Shown here: positions 55,097-64,000 of the stretch, in pieces
Layout: every line of letters begins with the position of its first letter
Position numbering within the stretch: the first letter of the stretch is position 1
Assembly (NCBI RefSeq): GCF_003697845.1
Contig: NZ_RDQE01000003.1
Coordinates: forward strand, 211,174-275,173
Source of the DNA: Halobellus captivus
GTDB taxonomy: Archaea > Halobacteriota > Halobacteria > Halobacteriales > Haloferacaceae
Reading direction: 5' to 3'
DNA: 64,000 nucleotides
Translations under genes and position numbers: made by a program
The notes under the pieces: model-generated
Databases searched by the model: none
Seen by the model: the letters and a program-made list of their open reading frames with translations, nothing else
Told to the model about the DNA's origin: nothing

Positions 55097-56143
55097 ATGA
55101 GCGCGTACGAGCGGATCGCGGACCTCACCGTCACGATCGAATCGGTCGACCGGCGGCGGTACACCGCGGACACGACGAGCGGGTTCGAGCGGACCACCAC
55201 CGAGTTCCGGCTCACCGGCGACGGCCTGGTCGGGCGGGGCGAGGACGTCACCTACGACGCCGCCGACCACGACGCGCTCGCCGGGACCGACCCGATCGAT
55301 CTCGAGGGCGAGTGGACGATCGCCGATCTGTCGGCCGCCCTCGGCGACGTCGACCTCTTCGCCGCGAAGCCTCCCGAACAGAAGGCCTCCCGGAACTATC
55401 GACGGTGGGCCGTAGAGAGCGCCGCGCTCGATCTGGGGTTGCGCCAGGCCGACACGAGCCTTGGGGAGTACCTCGGGATCGAGCCGGATCCCGTTCGGTT
55501 CGTCGTCTCGACGCGGCTCGGCGATCCGCCGACGGCGGATCGGGTGGAAGAGTTGCTCGCGGTCGACGACGACCTGGAGTTCAAGCTCGACCCGACGCCC
55601 GACTGGCCCGACTCGGCGTTCGAGCGCCTGCGCGAGACGGACGCGGTCCGGGTTCTCGACCTGAAGGGGTGGTACGAGGGGACCGACGTGGACGTGCCCG
55701 CCGACCCCGAGCTGTATCGCGACACGCTCGCGGCCTTCCCCGCCGCCGTGATCGAGGATGCGGCGTTCACGGCCGAGACGCGGCCGCTCCTCGAACCGCA
55801 GGCCGACCGCCTCTCGTTCGATTACCCGATCGACGGGGTCGACGCGATCGAATCGCTGCCCGTCGAGCCCGGGTGGTGTAACGTCAAACCCTCTCGGTTC
55901 GGCACGCTCGAGTCGCTCCTCGAGACGATCGCGTACTGTCGCGAGGAGGGGATCACGATGTACGGCGGCGGCCAGTTCGAGCTGGCGAGCGGGCGGACCG
56001 CGATCCAGACGCTCGCCGCGCTGTTCTACCCGGCCGCCCCCAACGACGTCGCCCCCGACGCGTTCAACGACCCGGAAGCGACCCCGCCGTACCCGAGGAG
56101 CCCGCTCAAGCCGAGCAAGGACGCGGTCGGGCTGGAGTTCTAG
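55097..56143 (+). CDS. Enolase-superfamily protein (mandelate racemase/OSBS-like)
   Basis: 348 residues. An N-terminal capping domain (residues 1-110) precedes a TIM barrel with SSALDLGLRQAD-like entry. Candidate metal and catalytic residues are in LEFKLDPTPDW (Lys), RVLDLKGWYEG (Asp), VIEDAAFTAETR (Glu, Asp) and WCNVKPSRFGTLES (Lys). The end GGGQFELASGRTAIQTLA resembles the third-ligand and C-terminal region of the superfamily. It may be a dehydratase, racemase or inert relative. The chemistry is not fixed by what I see. The long frame upstream is antisense to the DUF1405 gene and rejected. Confidence 0.75.
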   Translation: MSAYERIADLTVTIESVDRRRYTADTTSGFERTTTEFRLTGDGLVGRGEDVTYDAADHDALAGTDPIDLEGEWTIADLSAALGDVDLFAAKPPEQKASRNYRRWAVESAALDLGLRQADTSLGEYLGIEPDPVRFVVSTRLGDPPTADRVEELLAVDDDLEFKLDPTPDWPDSAFERLRETDAVRVLDLKGWYEGTDVDVPADPELYRDTLAAFPAAVIEDAAFTAETRPLLEPQADRLSFDYPIDGVDAIESLPVEPGWCNVKPSRFGTLESLLETIAYCREEGITMYGGGQFELASGRTAIQTLAALFYPAAPNDVAPDAFNDPEATPPYPRSPLKPSKDAVGLEF

Positions 56144-56406
56144 ACTGCCAACCACCGAGCGGTCGGCGCGTGCCGTGAGCGGCCCACCGGGCCGCGAACG
56201 ACCGCGCGAGGGAGTCGATCGCCGACGGCGACCGACGAGGCTGGGGAGGCGTGAGGTGCGGTGTTGGGCGGTCGGGTGGGATCCAAAGGGGCAGCCGGGC
56301 TGCGGGCGCACGCTCGCCGCCCGGCTGGGGCTTTGTAGCCGTTCGTCTCGGAACCGCGTTCGATCGGATCGCGCCGTGGGACGGGACATCCGAGACGGAA
56401 CCCGAC

Positions 56407-57027
56407 CTACGAGACGAACTTCAACAGGTCGTCGCGGTTGTGCTCGTGAAACCGGTCACGGAGACACTCCTCGAGCGCGTCGATGTCGCCGCGTTTCGCA
56501 CAGATGGGCGCGACCGTGTCGGACCACTGCTGCCACGGCGGGTAGAGGCCGAGCCGGTCGCAGATCTCGTTCAGCCGCTCGTCGAGGTCGTCGATCTTGT
56601 CGGTCTTGTTCACGGCCACGATGGGGTCGACGCCGACGTCCTCGAGGAACGCGAACATCTCCACGTCGTGGGGGACGTTCCCGCGCTCCCGGTGGCGGTC
56701 GATGATGTCGACGGCGCTCTTCCCGTCGAGGACGACGACGCCCGCGAGGACGTGCTCGGCGTTCTCCTCGACGTACCGTATCACGTCGGTTTTGATCTCC
56801 TCGCGGCGCTCCGACTCGACGCCCGACATGAAGCCGAAGCCGGGGAGGTCCGTGAACATGAACGACTCGCTCGTCCAGTCGAAGTGGTTCGGCTGGCGGG
56901 TGACGCCGGGTTTCCCCCCGACTGAGACGTCGTGACCCGTCAACTCGCGCATCACCGTCGACTTGCCGACGTTGGATCGTCCCACGAGGACGACCTCCGC
57001 GTCGCGGTCCGGCCGGTCTTCGAACAT
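56407..57027 (-). CDS. engB: EngB-family GTP-binding protein
   Basis: 206 residues. G1 is [13 protein letters not shown], the switch region [14 protein letters not shown] precedes G3 [10 protein letters not shown], and G4 is [10 protein letters not shown]. The order and length match EngB (YsxC/YihA), a GTPase needed for large ribosomal subunit assembly in bacteria; the archaeal role is inferred. It starts near the promoter region of a convergent DUF4013 gene, about 140 bases apart, on the same strand. Confidence 0.93.
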   Translation of the reverse strand: MFEDRPDRDAEVVLVGRSNVGKSTVMRELTGHDVSVGGKPGVTRQPNHFDWTSESFMFTDLPGFGFMSGVESERREEIKTDVIRYVEENAEHVLAGVVVLDGKSAVDIIDRHRERGNVPHDVEMFAFLEDVGVDPIVAVNKTDKIDDLDERLNEICDRLGLYPPWQQWSDTVAPICAKRGDIDALEECLRDRFHEHNRDDLLKFVS

Positions 57028-57165
57028 ACCGCCACTCCGCCGGCGAGCGGGTTAAATGGCGCGTCGCGGGGGCGACCGTTCCGAGCCACGGTGGGGATGG
57101 GGAGGATCGCCCGGTCGGCTCCCCGTCGGTCTCGGATCCTCCCCGATCTCACGTTCCGTCCGGTC

Positions 57166-57882
57166 TCACACCGATCCCGTCGAATCAGTCGGGTCGATCG
57201 GCTCCGCGGGGTCGGCCGAGCCGGCGTCGAGTTCGTCGCTCTGGGTCGCGAACGCGGAGCCGAACATCCGGAACACCGCGACCTGGCCGTAGAACTGGAG
57301 GAAGGGGACGAGGAGCAGTCCGACGACCGTGATCGCGAGGATCCCCGTCGCGATCCAGAGGACGAACGTGACCACGAGCGGCATGAAGATCGCGACGAGG
57401 TACTCCGTGCTCAACAGGGTCGGTTTCAGGAGACTGACGTCGAAAGCGGCACCGATCTCGCCGCGGGCCGCGTAGGCGGTCAGCGCCGCGGGAACCGCGT
57501 AGTAGACTAAGAGCAACACCGGCAGGAACGCGAGCGCTAAGAGCACTCCGAGCACTCCCACGATCGCGCCAGCGTCGCCGCCGATCGCCCCGCCGGCACC
57601 GATCACGACGAAGACGAGGATCCCGTACGCGAGCACCGGAACGAACGTGTACGCGACGGTGATGACGGTTCCGATGATCCCCTTCACGAGGAGGTCGCCC
57701 CAGTCCTCGAACTCCGGCGGGTCCTCCGCGCCCTCGACGGTCGTCTCGAGGACCCGAACGAGGTATCCGAGGATGACGAATGCCGGGAGCAACAGCACCG
57801 AGAGGAATCCCAAAACGCCGCCGATCAGTACGCGTCCGATCCAGTCGCCGCGCAGCGGATACGACAGTCCGTCTTCGAGCAT
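57166..57882 (-). CDS. DUF4013-family membrane protein
   Basis: 238 residues with about five to six membrane helices: ILGYLVRVLETTVEGAEDPP is the family's N-terminal mark after LLPAF, then IIGTVITVAYTFVPVLAYGI, LALAFLPVLLLVYYAVPAAL and LVAIFMPLVVTFVLWIATG. The tail is soluble (AGSADPAEPIDPTDSTGSV). DUF4013 is common in haloarchaea and its function is unknown. It is upstream of engB on the same strand. Confidence 0.88.
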   Translation of the reverse strand: MLEDGLSYPLRGDWIGRVLIGGVLGFLSVLLLPAFVILGYLVRVLETTVEGAEDPPEFEDWGDLLVKGIIGTVITVAYTFVPVLAYGILVFVVIGAGGAIGGDAGAIVGVLGVLLALAFLPVLLLVYYAVPAALTAYAARGEIGAAFDVSLLKPTLLSTEYLVAIFMPLVVTFVLWIATGILAITVVGLLLVPFLQFYGQVAVFRMFGSAFATQSDELDAGSADPAEPIDPTDSTGSV

Positions 57883-58030
57883 GCCCGAACGATCTCACAG
57901 GGAGTATATAAACTTACATCGACGATCGACGGCGGATCGGCGAGATCGATGCCGGAACGAGGAGCGTGACCGGGGATCGACGGGACGTTCCCGGAACCGC
58001 TTAATCGCGCGCCCTCCACACGATGCATAC

Positions 58031-58786
58031 ATGACGAACATGGACAAACGGGAGGTCCAGACGGCACTCTGGGACGCCCTCGAGGACCGCGGGATCGCCC
58101 GGTTCCCCTTCCCGCCGCACGACCGGATCCCCAACTTCGCGGGCGCGGACGAGGCCCGTGATCGGCTAACCGAGACCGCGGAGTGGAAGTCGGCGACGAC
58201 GCTCAAGGCCAATCCCGACGCCCCGCAGCTGCCGGTTCGTCGGGCCGCGCTCCGCGCCGGCAAGACCGTCTACGTGGCCCAGCCCCGGCTCCGCGACCCG
58301 GATCCGTTCCTTCGGCTCGATCCCGCCGAGATCGACGACGCGGACGCGGCCATGACCGTCTCGGGGATCTCCGAGTACGGCGTCCCGACCGCGCCCGAGG
58401 ACGTGCCCCACGTCGACCTCGTCGTCTCGGGTTCGGTCGCGGTCACGACCGACGGAGCCCGGATCGGCAAGGGCGAGGGCTACAGCGACCTGGAGTGGGC
58501 GGTCCTCCGCGAGCTCGACGCGGTCGACGACGACACGACGGTCGCGACGACGGTTCACGAACTCCAGGTCGTCGACGACGCTCCGTCGCCCGTCGATGAC
58601 GCGACGGTACTCCCCGAGCCCGACCGACACGACGTGCCCCTCGATCTCGTCGTGACGCCCGAGCGCGTGATCCGGACGGAGAGCACCGCCGAGCGTCCCC
58701 CGGGCGTCGACTGGGACGCGCTCGACGCGGAGCGTCTGGACGAGATCCCCGTCCTGGCCGAGCGTGCGCCCGACGCGGAGCGGTGA
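58031..58786 (+). CDS. 5-formyltetrahydrofolate cyclo-ligase family protein
   Basis: 251 residues. The 5-FTHF cyclo-ligase/MTHFSD-like fold appears in TTLKANPDAPQLPVRRAALR (phosphate-binding basic strand) and in the glycine-rich nucleotide loop TDGARIGKGEGYSDLEWAVL. The N-terminus MTNMDKREVQTALWDALEDR and the segment VDLVVSGSVAVTTDG are also typical. The family makes 5,10-methenyl-THF from folinate, but some members are nucleic-acid or other regulators, and archaea often use different C1 carriers. The ATG at 58031 follows a short AT box (GCTTAATCGCG). Confidence 0.85.
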   Translation: MTNMDKREVQTALWDALEDRGIARFPFPPHDRIPNFAGADEARDRLTETAEWKSATTLKANPDAPQLPVRRAALRAGKTVYVAQPRLRDPDPFLRLDPAEIDDADAAMTVSGISEYGVPTAPEDVPHVDLVVSGSVAVTTDGARIGKGEGYSDLEWAVLRELDAVDDDTTVATTVHELQVVDDAPSPVDDATVLPEPDRHDVPLDLVVTPERVIRTESTAERPPGVDWDALDAERLDEIPVLAERAPDAER

Positions 58787-58899
58787 GTTTCGGAAACCCC
58801 GGCGATTTCCGACGGGTCGGACGGTGCGATCGAGGCGATCCGGATCTCGCAGCCTCATCCGTCACGAATTTGTCGTCCCGGCGAGGAGTTCGGACACGG

Positions 58900-59697
58900 A
58901 TGGCGCTCCTCGAGAACCTCGTCTTCGTCTTCGTCGCCGGGCTCGTCACGGCGCTCGCTACCGGGCTCGGCGCGATCCCGTTCCTCTTCTTCGAGTCCAT
59001 CGGCGACCGCGGAAACGTGGTTCTCTGGGGACTCTCCTCCGGTATCATGGTTACCGCGTCGTTGTTCGGGCTGATCGACGAGGGGCTGGCCGAGGGGACG
59101 GTCGGTGAGGTCGCGGTCGGGATGGCCGCCGGCGTCGTCCTCGTGATCGTGGCCCACGAGGTGCTCCTTGACGCCGACGTCGACCCCAAGGAGTACGAGG
59201 AGGCGGACTTCCGCAAGCTCGTGTTGATCCTCGGCGTTCTGACCGTTCACAGCTTTCCCGAGGGCGTCGCCGTCGGCGTCTCGTTCGCGGATCTCGGGCT
59301 GGAGGGTGGAGTCTCGGTCCTCGGGTTCACCGTGCCCGCGCTCGCGGTCTTCATGACCCTCGCGATCTCGATCCACAACGTCCCCGAGGGGACGGCGATC
59401 TCGATCCCACTGCGGGCGATGGACGTCCCGGAGTGGAAGATGGTGTGGTGGGCGGTGTTCTCGAGTCTGCCACAGCCGATCGGCGCGGTGATCGCGTTCG
59501 CGTTCGTCCGGATCGCTCGGGAGTTCCTGCCGTACGGGTTCGGGTTCGCGGCCGGCGCGATGATCTACCTCGTCCTCACGGAGTTCCTTCCCGAGGCCCT
59601 CGACGCGGGCGAGGGGCTCCCCTACGGCGGCAAGCGCGAACTGGTCGGCGGGGTGCTCCTCGGTGCCGCAGTGATGGTCCCGCTGGCGTACGTCTAG
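58900..59697 (+). CDS. ZIP-family divalent metal transporter
   Basis: 265 residues, about eight helices. It opens LVFVFVAGLVTALATGLGAI and holds the metal-binding TM4 and TM5 motifs VHSFPEGVAVGVSFADLG (HSxxEG) and SIHNVPEGTAISIPL (HNxPEG), separated by a short helix. Both His-Glu pairs are present. It moves Zn or other divalent cations into the cytoplasm. The last four bases overlap the stop of the convergent P450 gene. Confidence 0.93.
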   Translation: MALLENLVFVFVAGLVTALATGLGAIPFLFFESIGDRGNVVLWGLSSGIMVTASLFGLIDEGLAEGTVGEVAVGMAAGVVLVIVAHEVLLDADVDPKEYEEADFRKLVLILGVLTVHSFPEGVAVGVSFADLGLEGGVSVLGFTVPALAVFMTLAISIHNVPEGTAISIPLRAMDVPEWKMVWWAVFSSLPQPIGAVIAFAFVRIAREFLPYGFGFAAGAMIYLVLTEFLPEALDAGEGLPYGGKRELVGGVLLGAAVMVPLAYV

Positions 59698-61196
59698 CCG
59701 TCGGCGGACTCGAGCCTCCCGTCCGGTTCGCGGACCCTGACGCGCACCGGTCCCGCGGGTCGCGTGTTCGCGCTGGCGCGGAGCGTCAACTCCTCGTCCA
59801 CCGCCTTCAGTCGAACCCGCCGGAGGAGCGTCGCGGTCGCGAGCCGCAGTTCCTGCCGCGCGAACCGCATACCGATACAGTGGCGCGGCCCGCCGCCGAA
59901 GGGGAAGTACGCGTACTCCGGCCGCTCCCCGACGGCCGGACCGGGCGTGTCGTCGCCGACCGACACCGCACCCGACGGCGACGTTCGAAGCCACCGTTCC
60001 GGCCGGTACGTCTCGGGATCCTCCCACCACCGATCGTCGTGATGGACGACCCACGGCGAGAGCGTCACCACGACGCCGGCGGGGAGCCGGTATCCACCGA
60101 GCATCACTGGCTCGGTCGGCTCCCGAAAGAAGGAGTGAACGGGCGGGCGGAGCCTGAGCGCCTCGTCGACCGCGGCGGTGAGCGCCGGACAGTCGCGGAC
60201 CTCGACCGGCGTGGGATCGTCGTCGAACGCGCCCACCTCCCGGCGGACTCGTTCCTGGAAGTCGGGGCGCGTCGCGAGCGCGTGGAGGGTGTAGGTCAGC
60301 CCGAGCGCGCTCGTCTCGTGGCCGGCGAACAGGAACGTCACGGCGTTGTCGAGCAGTTCGTCGTCGTCGATCGCTCCCAGTTCCGCGGCCGCGACGAGCG
60401 TCCCCAGCAGGTCGTCCGCCGACCCCGGATCCGCGGGCGGGCCGGCGGCACGACGTTCGGCGACGAGGTCACGGAGCGTCTCCCGGAGCGCGTCGAGGCG
60501 GCGGCGATACCGCCGGTTCATCGGCGTCGGAACCCACTCGGGGAGGAAGGAGGTCAGCCGTCGCATGTCGAAGCGCTCGGTGATGCTCTCCGCTGCCGCC
60601 CGTACCGTCTCCCGTTCGCCCTCGATGTCGTCGCCGAGGAGCCCCTCGGCGAGGACCGAGAACGCGTACTCCGTGGCCGCCTCGTGGACGTCGACGGCGT
60701 CGCCGTCGCGCCAATCGTCGACCATCCCCCGGGCGTGGTCGATCATGGCGTCGCCGTATCCGTCGACGCGCTCGCGGAAGAACGCCGACCGCATCGCGGT
60801 CCGCTGTTCGCGCCACGTCTCGCCCTCCGCGAGAAAGAGCCCGTTTCCGAGGAGGTTTCCGAGCTGCTCGCGGGGCATCTCGCCTTTCACGTAGCTCGCG
60901 TGGTCCTCGACGAGGACCCGACGGATCGCGTCCGGATCGGTGAGGAGGTAGCTCTCCGTGCCGAACACGTCGTACCGGGCGACGCCGCCGCGTTCGGCGG
61001 CCCGGCGTTCGTAGAAGCCGAGCGCGTCGGCCGCGATCGAATGGACGTCGCCGAGGACGGGAAGTCCGTCGGACTCCGGCGGTCGTGCGGCGGCCCCGTT
61101 GTCGGTGACGACCTCGTCGCCGGGGTCCCTCACATCGGTCCCGTCGACTACGCGTCGATCGTTCTCGCCGTCGTGTCGCCGAACCGAGTCACTCAT
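59694..61196 (-). CDS. Cytochrome P450
   Basis: 500 residues. A soluble P450 with the I-helix oxygen motif VTFLFAGHETSALGL, the ExxR motif in VDEALRLRPPVHSF, the meander ending YRPERWLRTSP and the heme thiolate loop FPFGGGPRHCIGMRFARQEL. No N-terminal membrane anchor is visible; the first 45 residues are acidic and disordered. Haloarchaeal P450s of this type are often CYP174-like, but I cannot assign a subfamily or substrate. It is divergent from a bat-type HTH regulator and convergent with a ZIP gene. Confidence 0.93.
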   Translation of the reverse strand: MSDSVRRHDGENDRRVVDGTDVRDPGDEVVTDNGAAARPPESDGLPVLGDVHSIAADALGFYERRAAERGGVARYDVFGTESYLLTDPDAIRRVLVEDHASYVKGEMPREQLGNLLGNGLFLAEGETWREQRTAMRSAFFRERVDGYGDAMIDHARGMVDDWRDGDAVDVHEAATEYAFSVLAEGLLGDDIEGERETVRAAAESITERFDMRRLTSFLPEWVPTPMNRRYRRRLDALRETLRDLVAERRAAGPPADPGSADDLLGTLVAAAELGAIDDDELLDNAVTFLFAGHETSALGLTYTLHALATRPDFQERVRREVGAFDDDPTPVEVRDCPALTAAVDEALRLRPPVHSFFREPTEPVMLGGYRLPAGVVVTLSPWVVHHDDRWWEDPETYRPERWLRTSPSGAVSVGDDTPGPAVGERPEYAYFPFGGGPRHCIGMRFARQELRLATATLLRRVRLKAVDEELTLRASANTRPAGPVRVRVREPDGRLESADG

Positions 61197-61314
61197 GTCT
61201 CCGAATGGACGTCGGCGCGTGCTGACGCTTCGGGCGGACACGTCCGCGTCCTTTTGCGTGAACCCGCCCGTATCGTCTCGTACCTTCAAGTCGCCGGCGA
61301 CCGACGCCTCCCGC

Positions 61315-62013
61315 ATGCGGTACGTCCACGTCGAGTTCCGGTTCCCGCCGTCGATCCGACATCCGATGCACGACTTCCTCGACGGCGACGAGAACTGGCG
61401 CTCGGAGCTTCTGACCTGGCGACGCCTCGACGACGGGACGCTCGCGACGCTGTTTCGAGTCACCGCGCCGCGGGAGCCGTACCTCGAACGATTACGGGCC
61501 GTCAATTCGATCGAGCGGTTCGAGGTCGGGCCGCCTGACGGGCCTCCACCCGACGGCGGCGGTGCTGGCGGAACCGACGGGAGCGTCGAGACGTTCCACC
61601 TCAGAGTACACGAGACGCTCGACGGTCCCCTCGACGCGTTCCTCGGCGCGTTCCTCGAGACCGAGTTCCTCTCGGTTCCGCCCGTGGTGTACCGCCCGGA
61701 GGGACGGCTCTCGTTCGGCGTCGTCGGTCCGCCGGACCAACTGCGTGACGCGCTCGCGGCGCTCCCGGATCCGATCGACGCCGACGTCGACCGGATCGGG
61801 TCGTACGCCGGCGGCCGCCGGCTCGCCGGCGTCGAGGTGACCGACCGGCAGAGGGAAGCCCTCCGTGCGGCGCGACGGGTCGGGTACTACGACGTGCCGC
61901 GCACCGGGTCGATCGCGGACGTCGCCGACGCGCTCGGCTGCTCGTCCTCGACGGCGGGGGCACACCTCCGGAAGGCGGAGGCGACGCTCGTCGACGCGTA
62001 TCTCGACGGCTGA
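61315..62013 (+). CDS. Bat-type (bacterioopsin-activator) HTH protein
   Basis: 232 residues. It has the haloarchaeal bat-type domain: an N-terminal beta-rich sensor part (RYVHVEFRFPPSIRHPMHDF) and a C-terminal HTH_10 with LTDRQREALRAARRVGYYDV-like sequence, VPRTGSIADVADALGCSSST and the recognition helix AGAHLRKAEATLVDAYL. These proteins regulate genes for retinal proteins, carotenoids or redox stress. It is divergent from the P450 gene, with 118 bases between starts, and may control it. The ATG at 61315 gives a clean beta start. Confidence 0.9.
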   Translation: MRYVHVEFRFPPSIRHPMHDFLDGDENWRSELLTWRRLDDGTLATLFRVTAPREPYLERLRAVNSIERFEVGPPDGPPPDGGGAGGTDGSVETFHLRVHETLDGPLDAFLGAFLETEFLSVPPVVYRPEGRLSFGVVGPPDQLRDALAALPDPIDADVDRIGSYAGGRRLAGVEVTDRQREALRAARRVGYYDVPRTGSIADVADALGCSSSTAGAHLRKAEATLVDAYLDG

Positions 62014-62063
62014 GCGGGAGTTCAACCGGGTTGAATCCGGGAGCCGGATGATCCCGGAGAGCC

Positions 62064-63947
62064 CTACGAACGCTCCGCGATCTCCTCGCGGAGGGCGTCG
62101 GAGACGACCTCGCCGTCCGCCTTCCCGCGAAGCGCGCCCATCGCCTCGCCCATCAGTCCCGAGAACGCGCCCATCCCCTCGTCTTCGACCTGGTCGGCGT
62201 TGCGATCGACGACCTCGCGGACCGCCTCGCGGACCGCCTCGTCGCTCACGCCCGAGAGGCCCGCCGCCTCGACCGCCTCCTCGGCCGTCAGCTCGGGGTC
62301 CTCCGCGAGCGTCGAGAGCACCTCCGGGACGCCCTCCTTGGCGAGGTCGCCCGACTCGACGAGGTCGAAGACCGCGAGGAAGTGGTCGGCGGTGAGGTTC
62401 TCGACGGGCGCGCCGTCCCGCCTGATCTCCGTCGCCGTCGACTCCAGCGTCGAGGCGGCGAAGGTCGGATCCACGCCGCGCTCGACGGCGGCCTCGAAGG
62501 TCGGGAACCGCCGACCGAACGCGACCTGCTCGGCGAGCCCGCGGTCGAGGTCGAACGACTCCACGTACCGGTCGGTCTTCTCGTCGAGCAGCTCCGGTCG
62601 GTCGACGTCCGACGGGTCGGGCTCGACCGGCGGCACGTCGGTCTCGGGGTACATCCGCGCCGCGCCGGGCAGCGGCCGGAGGTATCGGGTCGTCCCGTCG
62701 TCGTTCGCGCCGCGCGTCTCCTCCGGAACGCCCTCGATCGCGGCCTCCGCGCGCTCGGCCGCGGCCTCGATCGCGAGGTCCGCGGTCTCGGGGTCGGCGG
62801 CGACGATCGCCACCGCGTCCGCCTCGCCCGCGCCGACCGCCTCGCGAAGGTCGTCGACCTCGGCCGCGGTCACGCCGTAGGCGGGCAGCTCGTCGGTGTG
62901 GAAGATCCCGCCCGCGCCGTGGCGTTTGGCGTGGTCCGACAGCTCCGTGCCGAGCCGGCGGTCCGGCCCTATCTCCCGGCCGACGAGCCCGCTGAAGCCG
63001 AAAATCGGAACCGCGGTCACCTTCCCGCCAGAATCGAGCGCCCCCCGGATCACGCCGGAGTCGGTGTCGGCGAACACCTCGGTGGCGTCCCGGACGTCGC
63101 CCACGCTCGCGTCGCGCTCGCGGAGTTCGTCGCGGATCGCGAGCAACTCGGCCTGTCTCCCCACCTCGCCGCGGACGATGTCCTCGATCCCCTGGAGGTC
63201 TTGAACGCCCTTGACCTCGACTCGCGCACCCTCGGCGATGGAGACGTTCACGTCCTGACGGATCGTTCCGAGCCCGCGTTTGACCGCTCCAGTCGAGCGG
63301 AGCAGCATGCCGATGCGTTCCGCGGCCTCCTTCGCTCCCTCGGGGCTCCGTATGTCCGGTCCGGTCCCGATCTCGACGAGCGGGACGCCGAGCCGGTCGA
63401 GCGAGTAGACGACGCCGTCGTCGGTCTCCTCGACGCGTTTGGCGGACTCCTCCTCTAACATGAGGTCCGCGATGGAGACGGTCCCGTCGCTCGTCTCGAT
63501 CTCGCCGTCCTGTCCGAGCAGGATCGACCGCTGGAAGCCGGAGGTGTTCGAGCCGTCGATCACGAGCTTCCGCATCACGTGCGCCTGGTCGACCACGCTC
63601 ACGTCGAGGAGGTCGGCGATCTGGAGCGCCACCGACAGCGCCTCCTCGTCGACGCGGCGGGGCGGTTCGTCGTCCTCCTCGACCAGACAGGTCGTGTCGT
63701 ACGCGAGGTAGGTGAACTCGCGGTCGACCCGGCTCTCCTCCACGGCGGCCTGGTCGAGCTCGCCCAGCTCGCTCTTCGTGGGATGGAGCCGACGGGTGAT
63801 CTCCCGGTCGGCCGCCGCGGGGTCGCGCTCGACGGTCGGGGAGTCACAGAACAGCTTCGTCGCCGTGTCGAGCTGCTGGTGTATCTCCAGCCCGGCGACG
63901 AGGCCCAACTCCTCGTGGTCGTACTCGGGGTTCGCGTCCGTACTCAT
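62064..63947 (-). CDS. gatE: Glutamyl-tRNA(Gln) amidotransferase subunit E
   Basis: 627 residues, the usual length of archaeal GatE. The GatB/GatE cradle spans about 10-430, starting LGLVAGLEIHQQLDTATKLF and including GTIRQDVNVSIAEGARVEVK, with an AspRS-like insertion at about 260-400 (VGRQAELLAIRDELRERDAS follows the catalytic part). The tail domain is GSGDLAKEGVPEVL-like and ends with the YqeY-type GEAMGALRGKADGEVVSDAL segment. GatDE converts Glu-tRNA(Gln) to Gln-tRNA(Gln) in archaea. gatD is not adjacent in the window. An AT-poor leader with CCCTTTTAGTC about 30 bases upstream may be the promoter. Confidence 0.96.
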   Translation of the reverse strand: MSTDANPEYDHEELGLVAGLEIHQQLDTATKLFCDSPTVERDPAAADREITRRLHPTKSELGELDQAAVEESRVDREFTYLAYDTTCLVEEDDEPPRRVDEEALSVALQIADLLDVSVVDQAHVMRKLVIDGSNTSGFQRSILLGQDGEIETSDGTVSIADLMLEEESAKRVEETDDGVVYSLDRLGVPLVEIGTGPDIRSPEGAKEAAERIGMLLRSTGAVKRGLGTIRQDVNVSIAEGARVEVKGVQDLQGIEDIVRGEVGRQAELLAIRDELRERDASVGDVRDATEVFADTDSGVIRGALDSGGKVTAVPIFGFSGLVGREIGPDRRLGTELSDHAKRHGAGGIFHTDELPAYGVTAAEVDDLREAVGAGEADAVAIVAADPETADLAIEAAAERAEAAIEGVPEETRGANDDGTTRYLRPLPGAARMYPETDVPPVEPDPSDVDRPELLDEKTDRYVESFDLDRGLAEQVAFGRRFPTFEAAVERGVDPTFAASTLESTATEIRRDGAPVENLTADHFLAVFDLVESGDLAKEGVPEVLSTLAEDPELTAEEAVEAAGLSGVSDEAVREAVREVVDRNADQVEDEGMGAFSGLMGEAMGALRGKADGEVVSDALREEIAERS

Positions 63948-64000
63948 TACGCCCCACTCCGACGGCGCGCGACTAAAAGGGTGGCAGTTCGCGCGAGCAC

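Noticed and set aside
59433-61538. 701-codon plus-strand frame over the P450 gene
   Set aside because: It is antisense to a complete P450 with all motifs; the frame is open only because of high G+C codon bias.

Overview
The window is haloarchaeal chromosome. The DNA is very G+C-rich, and the proteins are loaded with Asp and Glu and poor in Lys. Several genes are diagnostic of Halobacteria or of archaea: a split glycine decarboxylase, GatE, archaeal phosphopantothenate synthetase, DUF5813-type and bat-type HTH proteins, Tat signal peptides and leaderless-looking promoters. A relative of Halorubrum is plausible, but no marker here fixes the genus.

Layout. 1-7.8 kb is a potassium and osmotic-stress block: an MscS channel, TrkA, two tandem TrkH subunits, a Usp protein and an opposing two-TM K+ channel with RCK domains. 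7.8-16.9 kb is mixed metabolism: CoA biosynthesis, a Tat-secreted protein divergent from an Lrp regulator across a long inverted repeat, two aldo/keto reductases, a C45-type hydrolase, RidA and a VapBC pair. 17-28.4 kb holds tRNA-Lys, a Tat-lipoprotein fragment, a TrkA-DHH phosphoesterase, a CoA-disulfide-reductase-like flavoprotein, and a possible acylated-amine catabolic group (M20 amidohydrolase, class III aminotransferase, BCCT transporter, histone-deacetylase-family amidohydrolase). A class A beta-lactamase-like protein and a phosphoesterase follow.

28.8-41.4 kb is the most distinctive region. Three consecutive secreted-protein genes encode a 2601-residue mosaic (five malectin-like domains, a sugar-dehydrogenase-like beta-propeller, PKD and Ig-like modules, a dockerin-like segment), a protein with PKD, CARDB, cohesin-like and dockerin modules, and a protein with two cohesin-like and two CARDB modules ending in a fourfold helical repeat. 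I read this as a candidate archaeal cohesin-dockerin assembly for carbohydrate binding or oxidation at the cell surface. A solitary IS200/IS605-like right-end hairpin lies just downstream.

41.6-48.2 kb holds gcvPB, gcvPA and gcvH (no gcvT in the window), thymidylate kinase, small haloarchaeal proteins and an ATP-grasp enzyme. 48.3-53.4 kb is accessory in character: an SDR pseudogene with an internal deletion, a DMT exporter, a MATE exporter divergent from a TetR regulator with a nested operator, a HicBA pair, and an integrase N-terminus relic beside tRNA-Ile. 53.5-64 kb is mainly core: FxsA, DUF1405, an enolase-superfamily protein, EngB, DUF4013, a 5-formyl-THF cyclo-ligase-like protein, a ZIP transporter, a cytochrome P450, a bat-type regulator and GatE.
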